Made by a program: the position numbers and the translations under genes. Shown piece after piece: positions 1 to 5,511 of a stretch of DNA of 7,158 nt (positions within the stretch are counted from its first letter, which is position 1; each line of letters begins with the position of its first letter). The DNA lies in assembly GCA_030523385.1 (NCBI GenBank), contig JAUNIV010000115.1:1-7158 (forward strand), written 5' to 3'. The stretch comes from Bacteroidales bacterium. GTDB lineage: Bacteria > Bacteroidota > Bacteroidia > Bacteroidales > Bacteroidaceae. The notes under the pieces were generated by a model. That model made no database searches, had not been told where the DNA came from, and was given only the letters and a program-made list of their open reading frames with translations.

Positions 1-67
1 CAACGGTTTCTCTGATGTCGTTGCAAAAGAAAAGCCGTGTGTCATTTCTGAATGTGAAATCTTTCAT
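1..67 (-). CDS. 5' end of a gene leaving the window; N-terminus resembles iron-containing alcohol dehydrogenase
   Basis: From an ATG at 67 (minus strand) the frame stays open for 22 codons to the window edge. The peptide begins MKDFTFRNDTRLFFCND. Iron-containing (group III) alcohol dehydrogenases commonly start with a pattern like F-x-F-x-N-x-T-x-x-x-F followed by a short loop, and this peptide matches it at F4, F6, N8, T10 and F14. Those enzymes are cytoplasmic NAD(P)H-dependent oxidoreductases. A good -7 promoter box lies about 27 bp upstream (94-101), which supports a real start here. An overlapping ATG at 45 in another frame is also open to the edge, but its peptide is unrecognisable. The gene assignment is moderately supported; the family is inferred from only 22 residues. 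Confidence 0.42.
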   Translation of the reverse strand, partial: MKDFTFRNDTRLFFCNDIRETV

Positions 68-93
68 TGTCAATATTCTTTCATTTTACCGTA

Positions 94-101
94 CAAAGGT
101 A
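94..101 (-). promoter_or_regulatory. Bacteroidetes-type -7 promoter box (TACCTTTG)
   Basis: On the minus strand the sequence reads TACCTTTG, an exact match to the Bacteroidetes housekeeping sigma -7 consensus TAnnTTTG. No clear TTTG -33 element is seen at the expected distance (about 121-126). Transcription would start near 86-88, giving a leader of about 20 nt before the ATG at 67. This suggests the gene leaving the left edge has its own promoter rather than depending on read-through from the YdeI-like gene. Confidence 0.5.
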
Positions 102-117
102 TGGGCTTGCAGCGGAA

Positions 118-169
118 GCATCGGTATAAAAAGAACGGAAAGAAGTACCTTTTTTACGGTTTCCGATGC
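118..169 (-). terminator. imperfect hairpin just downstream of the YdeI-like gene
   Basis: GCATCGG (118-124) pairs with CCGATGC (163-169). Inside, an A-rich run (about 128-133) can pair with a T-rich run (149-154), leaving an asymmetric bulge. It starts 4 bp after the stop of the minus-strand gene at 173-751, where a terminator would be expected. There is no U-run after the distal arm, so intrinsic termination is uncertain. It could instead be a processing or stability structure. Confidence 0.25.
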
Positions 170-172
170 CAT

Positions 173-751
173 TCACAGCAACCGCCCGTTGTCGTTCCAC
201 TCACCATACATGATGCCTTTGCGGGTATTTTCTATAAACTTTTCAAGGCGTTTCTTGAAAAGTTCCGGACGGCGCATCCGTCGGTTGACCTGTATGGTGT
301 CAATCCTGACACGTTGGTAAAGCGATGGAAAACGCTGGAAGTTTGTCCAGACCTCCGGGTCGGCTTTCATGGCTGCTAGTATTTCTTCGTCGATGACGAA
401 ACCCGCTTCTGACATATCGGGTAATACTGCCCGTCCCGCATCTGTCATCCGCCCCATCCTTTCCATGCGCCTGCACCGCTCTTTGTTCAGTTCCGACCAG
501 GCACTGCGTTTCTGTCTCGGTGCCAATCTCTGTGCTGTGCAGTCGTTCGAAAGTCTTTTTGTCGTGCTGTCAATCCATCCGAAACACAGGGCTTCTTCTA
601 CGGCGTCCACATACCAGAACGTCCCGTCCTCTTTCGGACGACCGCGCTTGACGACCACCCAACATTCCGGCTCCGTCGCATGGTTCTTCTCCAACCATTG
701 CCTCAATTCCTCCCGGTTCTTTGCTTCCAGTAAATTGTGAAAAACTGTCAT
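173..751 (-). CDS. YdeI/OmdA-family (OmpD-associated, bacteriocin-protection-type) protein
   Basis: The 192-residue product carries the hallmarks of the YdeI/OmpD-associated family. These are a WVVVKRG segment (31-37), the motif DAVEEALCFGWIDS (49-62), and a basic stretch RLAPRQKRSAWSELNKER (75-92) followed by the GRMTDAG signature (100-106). The remaining C-terminal part (about 130-190, rich in R, K and F) fits the small OmdA-type domain. Length is typical of the family. There is no signal peptide or membrane segment, so it is presumably cytoplasmic. The family name comes from reported links to bacteriocin or antimicrobial-peptide tolerance; its biochemical role is not established. The ATG at 751 is the first in frame and begins a conserved-looking N-terminus; no strong Shine-Dalgarno is visible. 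It is divergent from the receptor gene at 1145 and upstream of the gene leaving the left edge. Family membership is well supported; function is not. Confidence 0.9.
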   Translation of the reverse strand: MTVFHNLLEAKNREELRQWLEKNHATEPECWVVVKRGRPKEDGTFWYVDAVEEALCFGWIDSTTKRLSNDCTAQRLAPRQKRSAWSELNKERCRRMERMGRMTDAGRAVLPDMSEAGFVIDEEILAAMKADPEVWTNFQRFPSLYQRVRIDTIQVNRRMRRPELFKKRLEKFIENTRKGIMYGEWNDNGRLL

Positions 752-834
752 ATCTACTTTATCTTTTGATTATTCTTGAGTAAAAATAGCTATATCTAAT
801 GAAATAACATTCTTATCTCCCGTAAAAAATGATC

Positions 835-955
835 GACGTGCGTTTCCGGTGAGGTTTGGTGTCCAAAGAGTCCGGAAACACCGTTTCCTACCTTGACCGA
901 ATGACGCACGTTTCTTGCTATTTTGACATGCCGTTGAAGGTATTGACGCACGTTT
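835..955 (+). repeat. three dispersed direct copies of GACGYRCGTTT
   Basis: GACGTGCGTTT occurs at 835-845, and GACGCACGTTT occurs at 903-913 and 945-955. Start-to-start spacings are 68 and 42 bp. All three are in the same orientation, in the upstream region of the receptor gene. The core GACGYRCGT is close to a palindrome (ACGYRCGT), as expected of a dimeric regulator site. A regulatory role is inferred from position only. Confidence 0.45.
842..888 (+). promoter_or_regulatory. two mutually exclusive small hairpins
   Basis: Hairpin A pairs GTTTCCGG (842-849) with CCGGAAAC (872-879). Its loop contains a second stem, TTTGG (855-859) with CCAAA (863-867). Hairpin B pairs GGAAAC (874-879) with GTTTCC (883-888) across a 3-nt loop. 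Both use 874-879, so they cannot form together. This could be a switch in a long leader, or symmetric protein-binding sites in DNA. If transcription starts at the -7 box near 1106, the hairpins are not in the receptor mRNA and only the DNA-site reading holds. Confidence 0.3.
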
Positions 956-1105
956 ACGGGTACTTTCTCATTGGTTTTATAACAATGATTATCGATGAAT
1001 CAGTATTAGAATAAGAAGCAACTATTTTTAAAGACCATTTCACCTTTTTATTACAATAAACATTAATGCTCTACCAAAAACAATACAACAATAAAGAAAA
1101 ACAAA

Positions 1106-1113
1106 TAAATTTG
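1106..1113 (+). promoter_or_regulatory. Bacteroidetes-type -7 box (TAAATTTG) for the receptor gene
   Basis: TAAATTTG matches the -7 consensus TAnnTTTG exactly and lies 31 bp before the ATG at 1145, predicting a leader of about 25 nt. The expected TTTG -33 element is not seen around 1083-1087. The region is A-rich, so a chance match is possible. Confidence 0.4.
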
Positions 1114-1144
1114 TCGCCAATAGACAATAAAAGCATTACAGCTT

Positions 1145-3514
1145 ATGTACAAATTCTTATTCATTGCCCTGATATTCACATGCATTTCTGCCCGGGCAGA
1201 AGAAATCAGAGGCACAGTCACAGACGCAGAATCAAACAAGGCAGTGGCTTATGCCACGATAACAGTGGAATACGCTGACACCATCATCGGATGCATTTCA
1301 GACAAGGAGGGAGCATTCAGGTTCATTCCGCACAGCTTTCCGCTCACCATCAAGGCAAAGTCTTTCGGAATGGTTCCGGATAGCATCCGGCTGGATACAT
1401 ACCCCGACCGTCCGGTCATCATCACCCTGTCTCCCCTTTCTAAAGAACTCGACGAGGTAGTGGTGGTAGGCCATGCACGGCTCACCTCCCTGAACGACAC
1501 CGGCCTGAGCTATAAGATGTCGGGCAATGAGAGGGCACAGACGGAAAACACGCTCCAATCTTTAAGCTATGTGCCCCTTATCGACGTGAGTCCCGATGGG
1601 GAAATCAAGGTGCAAGGCTCGTCGGCATACAGCCTTTACCTGAACGGCAGGCCTTATGAAATGGCACAGACTTCACCCAAAGCATTCTTAGAGACACTTC
1701 CGGCATCCGCCATATCGAAAGTGGAGGTCATCACTAATCCGACCCACAGGTTCGGGCCGTCTGCAAGCAGGTACATCATCAACATCGTGCTCAAGAACCC
1801 TTTGGTGGAAGGATATACGGTGAACCTCAGTGCTGGAGGGAACACACAGCCCTGTGCCAACGGTTCGCTGCTCGGGATGATCCACAAGAACAAAGTGGAT
1901 GCCTCGCTGACATACGACTACGGACTGAACGGACAGAGGAACCAGCCTGTCAATATCACCTATTCTATTCCGGATGCCGACGGTAATGCCTCCCGCAGTT
2001 GGGAAACCGACAGCCGTAGTGACGGCGACTGGCACACACATACGATGCGTGCCATGCTCAAATGGCAGATAGACAGCCTCAACACGCTTTATGCCGATGC
2101 CCACGGACGCATCAACCGGACCGACATGACGGGAGCCTGGAGAGAAACCATGCCGACAGGCGACAATGGCTCATATACCACATATCTCGACAACACCAGC
2201 AAATATACTTCCGGGACAACGGAAGCCAACCTGATATACCGTCACTATTCCCCACGCGACAAGAACAGCGAACGCTTCACCCTCGGCTACCACTTCACCT
2301 ACAATCCCGACCGGCGTCGCATGACGCAGCATCGGTATGGTTCCGACAGGGAAGACAGCGAGGCCGGTCAGGACACCGACGGCGGCATGACCGAACATTC
2401 GGGACTTGCCTCTTACCTGTGGCAAATCTCTACAAGACACAGCATCCGGTTCTCTGCCAAAGATATGTATCGGATGGGGCGTACCCATTCCACGGATATT
2501 TCCGAGGCAAAGGACGAGAGCCGCTACTCCATGAACTACCGGAACAACGTGGCTGAAGGCTCCGCCTCTTACTCGGGCTATGTGGGCAAGGTCATGATAG
2601 AGGCGGGAATAAAGTTCAACCATGACTATTTCAGGATGCGTCTGCCGCAAACTCCGGCCGACAATTTCAGCAACACCCACTTCTACCTGATGCCATCGGG
2701 GATGGTGTATTGGATGCCCAACAACAACCATGCCTTCATGCTCAATTATTCCACGGACATCAGTCGTCCGTCCGTGCAGATGCTGAATCCCTTCGTCAGC
2801 ACCACCAATGACTATTCCATCAGTCATGGCAACCCGCAGCTGAAAGCACAGTACACCCACGATGTGTCATTGAACTGGTTCTACAACGGAGTGCACAACC
2901 TGTCTCTCGTAATAATGGCGAACTATTCCCATTATAAAGACCTCATACAGTCTTACAAATACTTCAACACAGACAACAAGCTCGTCTATACATACGGCAA
3001 CTTAGGAACCGGAAACCAGGCATTGCTGCTCTTTAACCTGAAATGGGATATTAAAGACTGGCTGACCTTCTCTGTAGATGGTAACGGGGGATGGAGACAC
3101 CTGAGTGCATCCGACATCGGTCTGGACCAGAAGGACTGGTTTTACAATGTAACACCGAAGGTTGACTTCCTCCTGCCGAAGCACTATCGGTTGGGTGGTT
3201 CGTTGGGACTGTACAAAAGCCTGCCCGATCCATGGTCCAGCCAGAACCTGCTGAAGATCTATTCCTTCTATGTCGGGAAAAGTTTCCTGAACGGACGACT
3301 GAACGTGTCGGCCACGGCCAATTCCCCGTTCCACAAATACCATAAGAGCATTGCGGATACAAAGCTGCCGGACATCCATAGCCGACAGACCAATTACATC
3401 ACAGCCCGTTCGTTCGGAATCAACTTGTCTTATTCCTTCGGTTCGGGACAGAAGGTGAACATACAGCGCGACCAAATCATGCGATCTGCCGACCAGACAA
3501 CCGGAGTCAATTAG
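1145..3514 (+). CDS. TonB-dependent-receptor-like outer-membrane beta-barrel protein
   Basis: The 789-residue product begins with a signal peptide (hydrophobic 4-16; likely cleavage after ARA at 18, before EE). Next come a carboxypeptidase-regulatory-like beta-sandwich (about 20-96, starting IRGTVTDAESNKAVAYATI), a linker with ELDEVVVVG (101-109), and a plug-like domain (about 130-217). The plug contains VQGSSAYSLYLNGRP (156-170), LPASAISKVEVITNPTHRFG (185-204) and the family-typical YIINIVLK. From about 218 a long barrel follows with alternating aromatic and polar strands, as in the OMP_b-brl_3 group. It should sit in the outer membrane. Its substrate is unknown, and no SusD-like partner follows, so a glycan-utilisation pair is not supported. 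The last clear strand (SYSFG) is followed by a hydrophilic tail of about 20 residues rather than a terminal aromatic. The start is chosen because it gives the signal peptide. The last 62 codons are duplicated at 4917-5108. Confidence 0.92.
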   Translation: MYKFLFIALIFTCISARAEEIRGTVTDAESNKAVAYATITVEYADTIIGCISDKEGAFRFIPHSFPLTIKAKSFGMVPDSIRLDTYPDRPVIITLSPLSKELDEVVVVGHARLTSLNDTGLSYKMSGNERAQTENTLQSLSYVPLIDVSPDGEIKVQGSSAYSLYLNGRPYEMAQTSPKAFLETLPASAISKVEVITNPTHRFGPSASRYIINIVLKNPLVEGYTVNLSAGGNTQPCANGSLLGMIHKNKVDASLTYDYGLNGQRNQPVNITYSIPDADGNASRSWETDSRSDGDWHTHTMRAMLKWQIDSLNTLYADAHGRINRTDMTGAWRETMPTGDNGSYTTYLDNTSKYTSGTTEANLIYRHYSPRDKNSERFTLGYHFTYNPDRRRMTQHRYGSDREDSEAGQDTDGGMTEHSGLASYLWQISTRHSIRFSAKDMYRMGRTHSTDISEAKDESRYSMNYRNNVAEGSASYSGYVGKVMIEAGIKFNHDYFRMRLPQTPADNFSNTHFYLMPSGMVYWMPNNNHAFMLNYSTDISRPSVQMLNPFVSTTNDYSISHGNPQLKAQYTHDVSLNWFYNGVHNLSLVIMANYSHYKDLIQSYKYFNTDNKLVYTYGNLGTGNQALLLFNLKWDIKDWLTFSVDGNGGWRHLSASDIGLDQKDWFYNVTPKVDFLLPKHYRLGGSLGLYKSLPDPWSSQNLLKIYSFYVGKSFLNGRLNVSATANSPFHKYHKSIADTKLPDIHSRQTNYITARSFGINLSYSFGSGQKVNIQRDQIMRSADQTTGVN

Positions 3515-3520
3515 GATGAA
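3323..3520 (+). repeat. 198-bp direct repeat, copy 1 (3' end of the intact receptor gene)
   Basis: It covers codons 727-789, the stop codon and 6 bp beyond. It aligns without gaps to 4917-5114 at a constant offset of 1594 bp, with 15 mismatches (183/198 identical). Homology stops sharply at both ends: the preceding codon differs, and the sequence after GGATGAA diverges. A 57-bp run (3437-3493) is identical to 5031-5087. Confidence 0.97.
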
Positions 3521-3534
3521 GAAAACTTTATGCA

Positions 3535-3579
3535 GTCTATAGGTGACATTATTTTTTAGGAATTATGCCGCCTATAGAT
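3535..3579. terminator. strong hairpin between convergent genes, possible bidirectional terminator
   Basis: Positions 3535-3553 pair with 3561-3579: 19 positions with a perfect core TCTATAGG/CCTATAGA (3536-3543/3571-3578), two G-T wobbles and two mismatches, closing a 7-nt loop. It lies 20 bp after the receptor stop and 16 bp after the stop of the leftward ATPase gene, the usual place for a shared terminator. No clear U-run follows on either strand, so a protective 3'-end or barrier role is also possible. It begins 15 bp beyond the end of the 198-bp repeat and is absent after the second copy. Confidence 0.5.
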
Positions 3580-3595
3580 TCCATTTCCACATCAA

Positions 3596-4744
3596 TTATG
3601 ATATAAATTTGCCATCCCAAAGTTTCTTGAAGAAATCAATGGCAGGCCATATCTCAATACCGTTATGGCGACGCGGACGAGTTTCCATGCTTACAACTAT
3701 CAATCGGGCTTCGGGATGCTCCTCGCCGAAAGCCCGTAAGCCCTTTGTATCGGAAGATGATACCTCTGACGATGATTTGACCTCCACAGCCATTTCCGCA
3801 TCTCCTACAATGAAATCGACTTCATATCGGTTGTCTGATGTATGCCAATAACTTAGCTGCCTACCATCCCCCTTGTATGAGAAGTATGCTTTCAGTTCTT
3901 GACAGACAAGATGTTCGAGTGCATGACCATATTCTGCCGTTCCCTTTCTTAGCGGAATGCGTCGCAGCAGATAATTAGGAATACCGACATCAAAAAAATA
4001 GAACTTCGGAGCAGCAACCAGTTTTCTGCGGATTACCTTAGAATATGCAGGAATCATGTATCCGAGCATCGTTTCTTCAAGTATGGAGAAGTATTCTTTG
4101 ACCGATTTTGCGCTTACCCCACAATCGCTTGCAATATTGGTGTAGTTTATTATCTCTGCATCGCTAAGAGCAGCCACTTGCAGGAACCGAGTAAATGAAT
4201 CTATGCGACGGACAACAGCTTCCGCGATGATTTCCTGTTGCAGGTAATCGCCCACGTAGGCTTCTAACCGCTTCTGTGCGTCTTTTACAAGATAATGTCT
4301 AGGCAACATACCATTGTTCAGTGCCCGTTCAATATCGAAGTCCGGAATTTCCCTGCTTACCAACGGGAATAGCTCCTTGCGTATTGCCCTACCGCCAAGA
4401 AGATTAGCTCCGCACCTCTTGAGCTTGCGTGCACTCGATCCGCACAGAATGAACCGCAAGTTGCGTGCAGACATAAGCCAGTGTACTTCGTCCAACAAAG
4501 CAGGAATCTTTTGTACTTCATCTATTATCACCAATTCTCCTTCATCCAACATCTCGCATTCTTCACGTAACAGCGAGGGTCGCATACTCAATCGGGTATA
4601 TTCATCGCTTTTCAGCAAATCATAATAAGGTGTATCCGGGAATAGTTTCTTCAACAAAGTACTTTTCCCTGTCTGACGTGCACCCCATAGGAAGATACTT
4701 TCTTCGCTTACTTCCTCTAATAAAGGTATTCTGTTTAATATCAT
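3596..4744 (-). CDS. AAA_14/DUF4143-family P-loop ATPase with nuclease-fold C-terminus
   Basis: The 382-residue product has a Walker A motif GARQTGKST (21-29), a Walker B motif LVIIDE (71-76) and a sensor-like FILCGSSARKL (98-108). A middle helical region (about 183-232) looks like a winged-helix segment (DCGVSAKSVKEYFSILEE). The DUF4143 part shows a PD-(D/E)XK-like arrangement: E277 in ALEHLV, D310 in YEVDFIV and E321-V-K323 in AVEVKSS. Length is normal for the family and all motifs are intact. These proteins are cytoplasmic and common in Bacteroidetes; their cellular role is not established, and nuclease activity is inferred from the fold motif only. The ATG at 4744 lies about 20 nt after a predicted transcription start. 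The gene is convergent with the receptor and sits between two copies of the receptor 3' end, implying it belongs to an inserted or exchanged block. Confidence 0.92.
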   Translation of the reverse strand: MILNRIPLLEEVSEESIFLWGARQTGKSTLLKKLFPDTPYYDLLKSDEYTRLSMRPSLLREECEMLDEGELVIIDEVQKIPALLDEVHWLMSARNLRFILCGSSARKLKRCGANLLGGRAIRKELFPLVSREIPDFDIERALNNGMLPRHYLVKDAQKRLEAYVGDYLQQEIIAEAVVRRIDSFTRFLQVAALSDAEIINYTNIASDCGVSAKSVKEYFSILEETMLGYMIPAYSKVIRRKLVAAPKFYFFDVGIPNYLLRRIPLRKGTAEYGHALEHLVCQELKAYFSYKGDGRQLSYWHTSDNRYEVDFIVGDAEMAVEVKSSSEVSSSDTKGLRAFGEEHPEARLIVVSMETRPRRHNGIEIWPAIDFFKKLWDGKFIS

Positions 4745-4771
4745 GGCATCTATGTGTCTATTGATTTAATA

Positions 4772-4779
4772 CAAAGATA
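4772..4779 (-). promoter_or_regulatory. Bacteroidetes-type -7 box (TATCTTTG) for the DUF4143 ATPase
   Basis: The minus strand reads TATCTTTG, an exact TAnnTTTG match, in an AT-rich stretch 27 bp before the ATG at 4744. A start near 4765 gives a leader of about 20 nt. The -33 TTTG is not clear. The ATPase block therefore seems to carry its own promoter. Confidence 0.55.
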
Positions 4780-4815
4780 GAAGTTTTTTATGAAAGAACG
4801 ATGTCTGAGGAGGAG

Positions 4816-4874
4816 AAAATCGGGAGTTGTACTTCGGATTTTATCGTAAAATCCGAGGTAGAACTCCCGATTTT
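4816..4874. repeat. 59-bp near-perfect inverted repeat (28-bp arms, 3-nt loop)
   Basis: The left arm 4816-4843 and right arm 4847-4874 are complementary at 26 of 28 positions, around the loop TCG. The two exceptions are one G/G mismatch and one position that forms a G-T wobble. A T-run of six follows on the plus strand (4871-4876) and four T end the structure on the minus strand. It lies 37 bp upstream of the ATPase -7 box and 42 bp before the receptor remnant. It may be a bidirectional terminator shielding the ATPase promoter from the leftward genes at 5308-7143. The perfect long arms would also fit a small palindromic mobile element or the end of the inserted block. Confidence 0.75.
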
Positions 4875-4916
4875 TTGCTTTCAAATAGTGATAACAAGCG
4901 CAAGAAACTTAAATTA

Positions 4917-5108
4917 TCTCCGTTCCACAAATATCATAAGAGCATTGCGGACATGAAGCTGCCGGATATCCATAGTCGACAGACCAATTACATCACGGCT
5001 CGTTCATTCGGAATCAACGTGTCCTATTCTTTCGGTTCGGGACAGAAGGTGAACATACAGCGCGACCAAATCATGCGATCTGCCGACTAGACAACCGGGG
5101 TCAATTAG
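4917..5108 (+). pseudogene. remnant of a second receptor copy: last 62 codons only
   Basis: This stretch aligns codon for codon with residues 727-789 of the intact receptor, from SPFHKYHKSIAD to the original stop at 5106-5108. Codon changes are 11 synonymous single-base changes, Thr to Met (two bases), Leu to Val, and one CAG-to-TAG nonsense codon (5088-5090) that would end the protein six residues early. Nothing of the remaining barrel, plug or signal peptide is present upstream. An open frame from 4827 enters it but runs through the inverted repeat at 4816-4874 and does not look like a gene. It is a truncated, presumably non-expressed relic. Confidence 0.9.
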
Positions 5109-5114
5109 GATGAA
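4917..5114 (+). repeat. 198-bp direct repeat, copy 2 (receptor remnant)
   Basis: This is the second copy of the repeat at 3323-3520, ungapped with 15 mismatches. Thirteen of these fall in the first 114 bp, none in the next 57 bp, and two in the last 27 bp. The unit between the copies is 1396 bp (3521-4916) and contains the DUF4143 ATPase gene, its promoter and two hairpins. Confidence 0.97.
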
Positions 5115-5196
5115 AGAATACTTAAAATGATGTTTGATTTATAGCAGGTTAAGTAAAAGACAATTAAAACTAAATATGTACTTGTATTAGGTCTGT

Positions 5197-5266
5197 TTAT
5201 CTGCATTCACCGTTCAGCGACCGCTGAACGGTGCGAGAAGATAACTTCAAAGGCGAATGCAAATAA
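5197..5266. repeat. nested stem-loop: outer 12-bp stem enclosing a perfect 12-bp palindrome
   Basis: The outer arms are 5197-5208 and 5255-5266 (11 of 12 paired, TTATCTGCATTC with GAATGCAAATAA). Inside, CACCGTTCAGCG (5208-5219) and CGCTGAACGGTG (5222-5233) pair perfectly across a 2-nt centre; base 5208 is shared, so the two stems abut. It may be a terminator-like 3' structure for the leftward genes, an intergenic repeat-family member, or a protein-binding palindrome. Confidence 0.65.
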
Positions 5267-5274
5267 CTTCATCG

Positions 5275-5298
5275 ACTGTTCGGCGGCCGTTGGACGGT
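5275..5298 (+). repeat. degenerate second copy of the GTTCAGCG palindrome
   Basis: ACTGTTCGGCG (5275-5285) faces CGTTGGACGGT (5288-5298). It differs from the perfect palindrome at 5209-5232 by two transitions in each arm. All four leave a G-U wobble in plus-strand RNA, so the hairpin remains fully paired in that strand, while the minus-strand version would have four A-C mismatches. Confidence 0.55.
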
Positions 5299-5307
5299 AA
5301 AGGTAAT

Positions 5308-5496
5308 CTATATGGATTCTGTGGGCAGGTTTCTGCTATGCCGGAATAAGATATTTTCCCTCTCATAAGCGAATAAACACCCTGTAGTATAGCAGATCGT
5401 TCCTCCGTTGATATCTATTATCATTTTTAATTCCGCCAACGGGTTATTTACTATTTTCAAATAAGTTTCGTAATAAGCCAGTTGGTGTAATTTCAT
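5308..5496 (-). CDS. possible small protein of unknown function (62 codons)
   Basis: An ATG at 5496 opens a 62-codon frame only 15 bp after the stop of the ATPase at 5512-7143, on the same strand, so it could be a second gene of that transcript. The peptide begins MKLHQLAYYETYLKIVNNPL and contains the segment INGGTICYTTGCLFAYERE. There is no signal peptide, transmembrane segment or domain I recognise. The upstream sequence has no strong ribosome-binding site, though that is usual in this group. Two cysteines (about 35 and 40) and a mixed composition do not argue clearly for or against coding. It may also be a fragment of a longer gene or a chance frame. Confidence 0.3.
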   Translation of the reverse strand: MKLHQLAYYETYLKIVNNPLAELKMIIDINGGTICYTTGCLFAYERENILFRHSRNLPTESI

Positions 5497-5511
5497 GGTA
5501 TATTTCGTTCT

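Larger units (their letters stand above)
752..1144. other. 393-bp divergent intergenic region
   Basis: It separates the leftward YdeI-like gene from the rightward receptor gene and must hold both promoters. The only small frame here with a start, 1066-1278, overlaps the receptor gene out of frame and has no support. The region contains three 11-bp GACGYRCGTTT motifs, a pair of competing hairpins (842-888), and a strongly AT-rich leader from about 1020 to 1144. No convincing TAnnTTTG box was found for the leftward gene; a TATTTTTA sequence on the minus strand is only a poor match. Confidence 0.7.
5115..5307. other. 193-bp non-coding stretch with two hairpins
   Basis: No reading frame with support was found. 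The left half (5115-5196) is AT-rich and featureless. The right half holds a nested hairpin (5197-5266) and a related hairpin (5275-5298), with the 9-bp direct repeat ATAACTTCA at 5241-5249 and 5263-5271. The stretch lies downstream of the leftward genes at 5308-7143, so the hairpins could act as their 3' end. Confidence 0.6.

Noticed and set aside
101..379. 92-codon plus-strand frame (and an overlapping one from 15)
   Set aside because: Both overlap the recognised YdeI-like gene or the adjacent promoter and hairpin on the other strand, and their peptides have no recognisable content.
835..955. CRISPR array
   Set aside because: The repeated unit is only 11 bp with unequal spacings (68 and 42 bp) and no cas genes nearby.
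2171..2860. 229-codon minus-strand frame inside the receptor gene
   Set aside because: It is antisense to a receptor gene with clear signal peptide, plug and barrel. Its V/G/H-rich composition is typical of an antisense shadow.
1145..3514. SusC/SusD glycan-utilisation locus
   Set aside because: The receptor is shorter than typical SusC proteins, belongs to a barrel group that often stands alone, and no SusD-like gene or glycosidase follows.
3521..4916. Insertion sequence or integron-type element
   Set aside because: No transposase, integrase or terminal inverted repeats at the block edges were found. The flanking direct repeat is 198 bp and diverged, unlike a target-site duplication.
4827..5090. 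87-codon frame covering the receptor remnant
   Set aside because: Its first 30 codons run through the 4816-4874 inverted repeat and have no relation to the receptor. Only the tail is homologous, so it is a chance fusion over a pseudogene.
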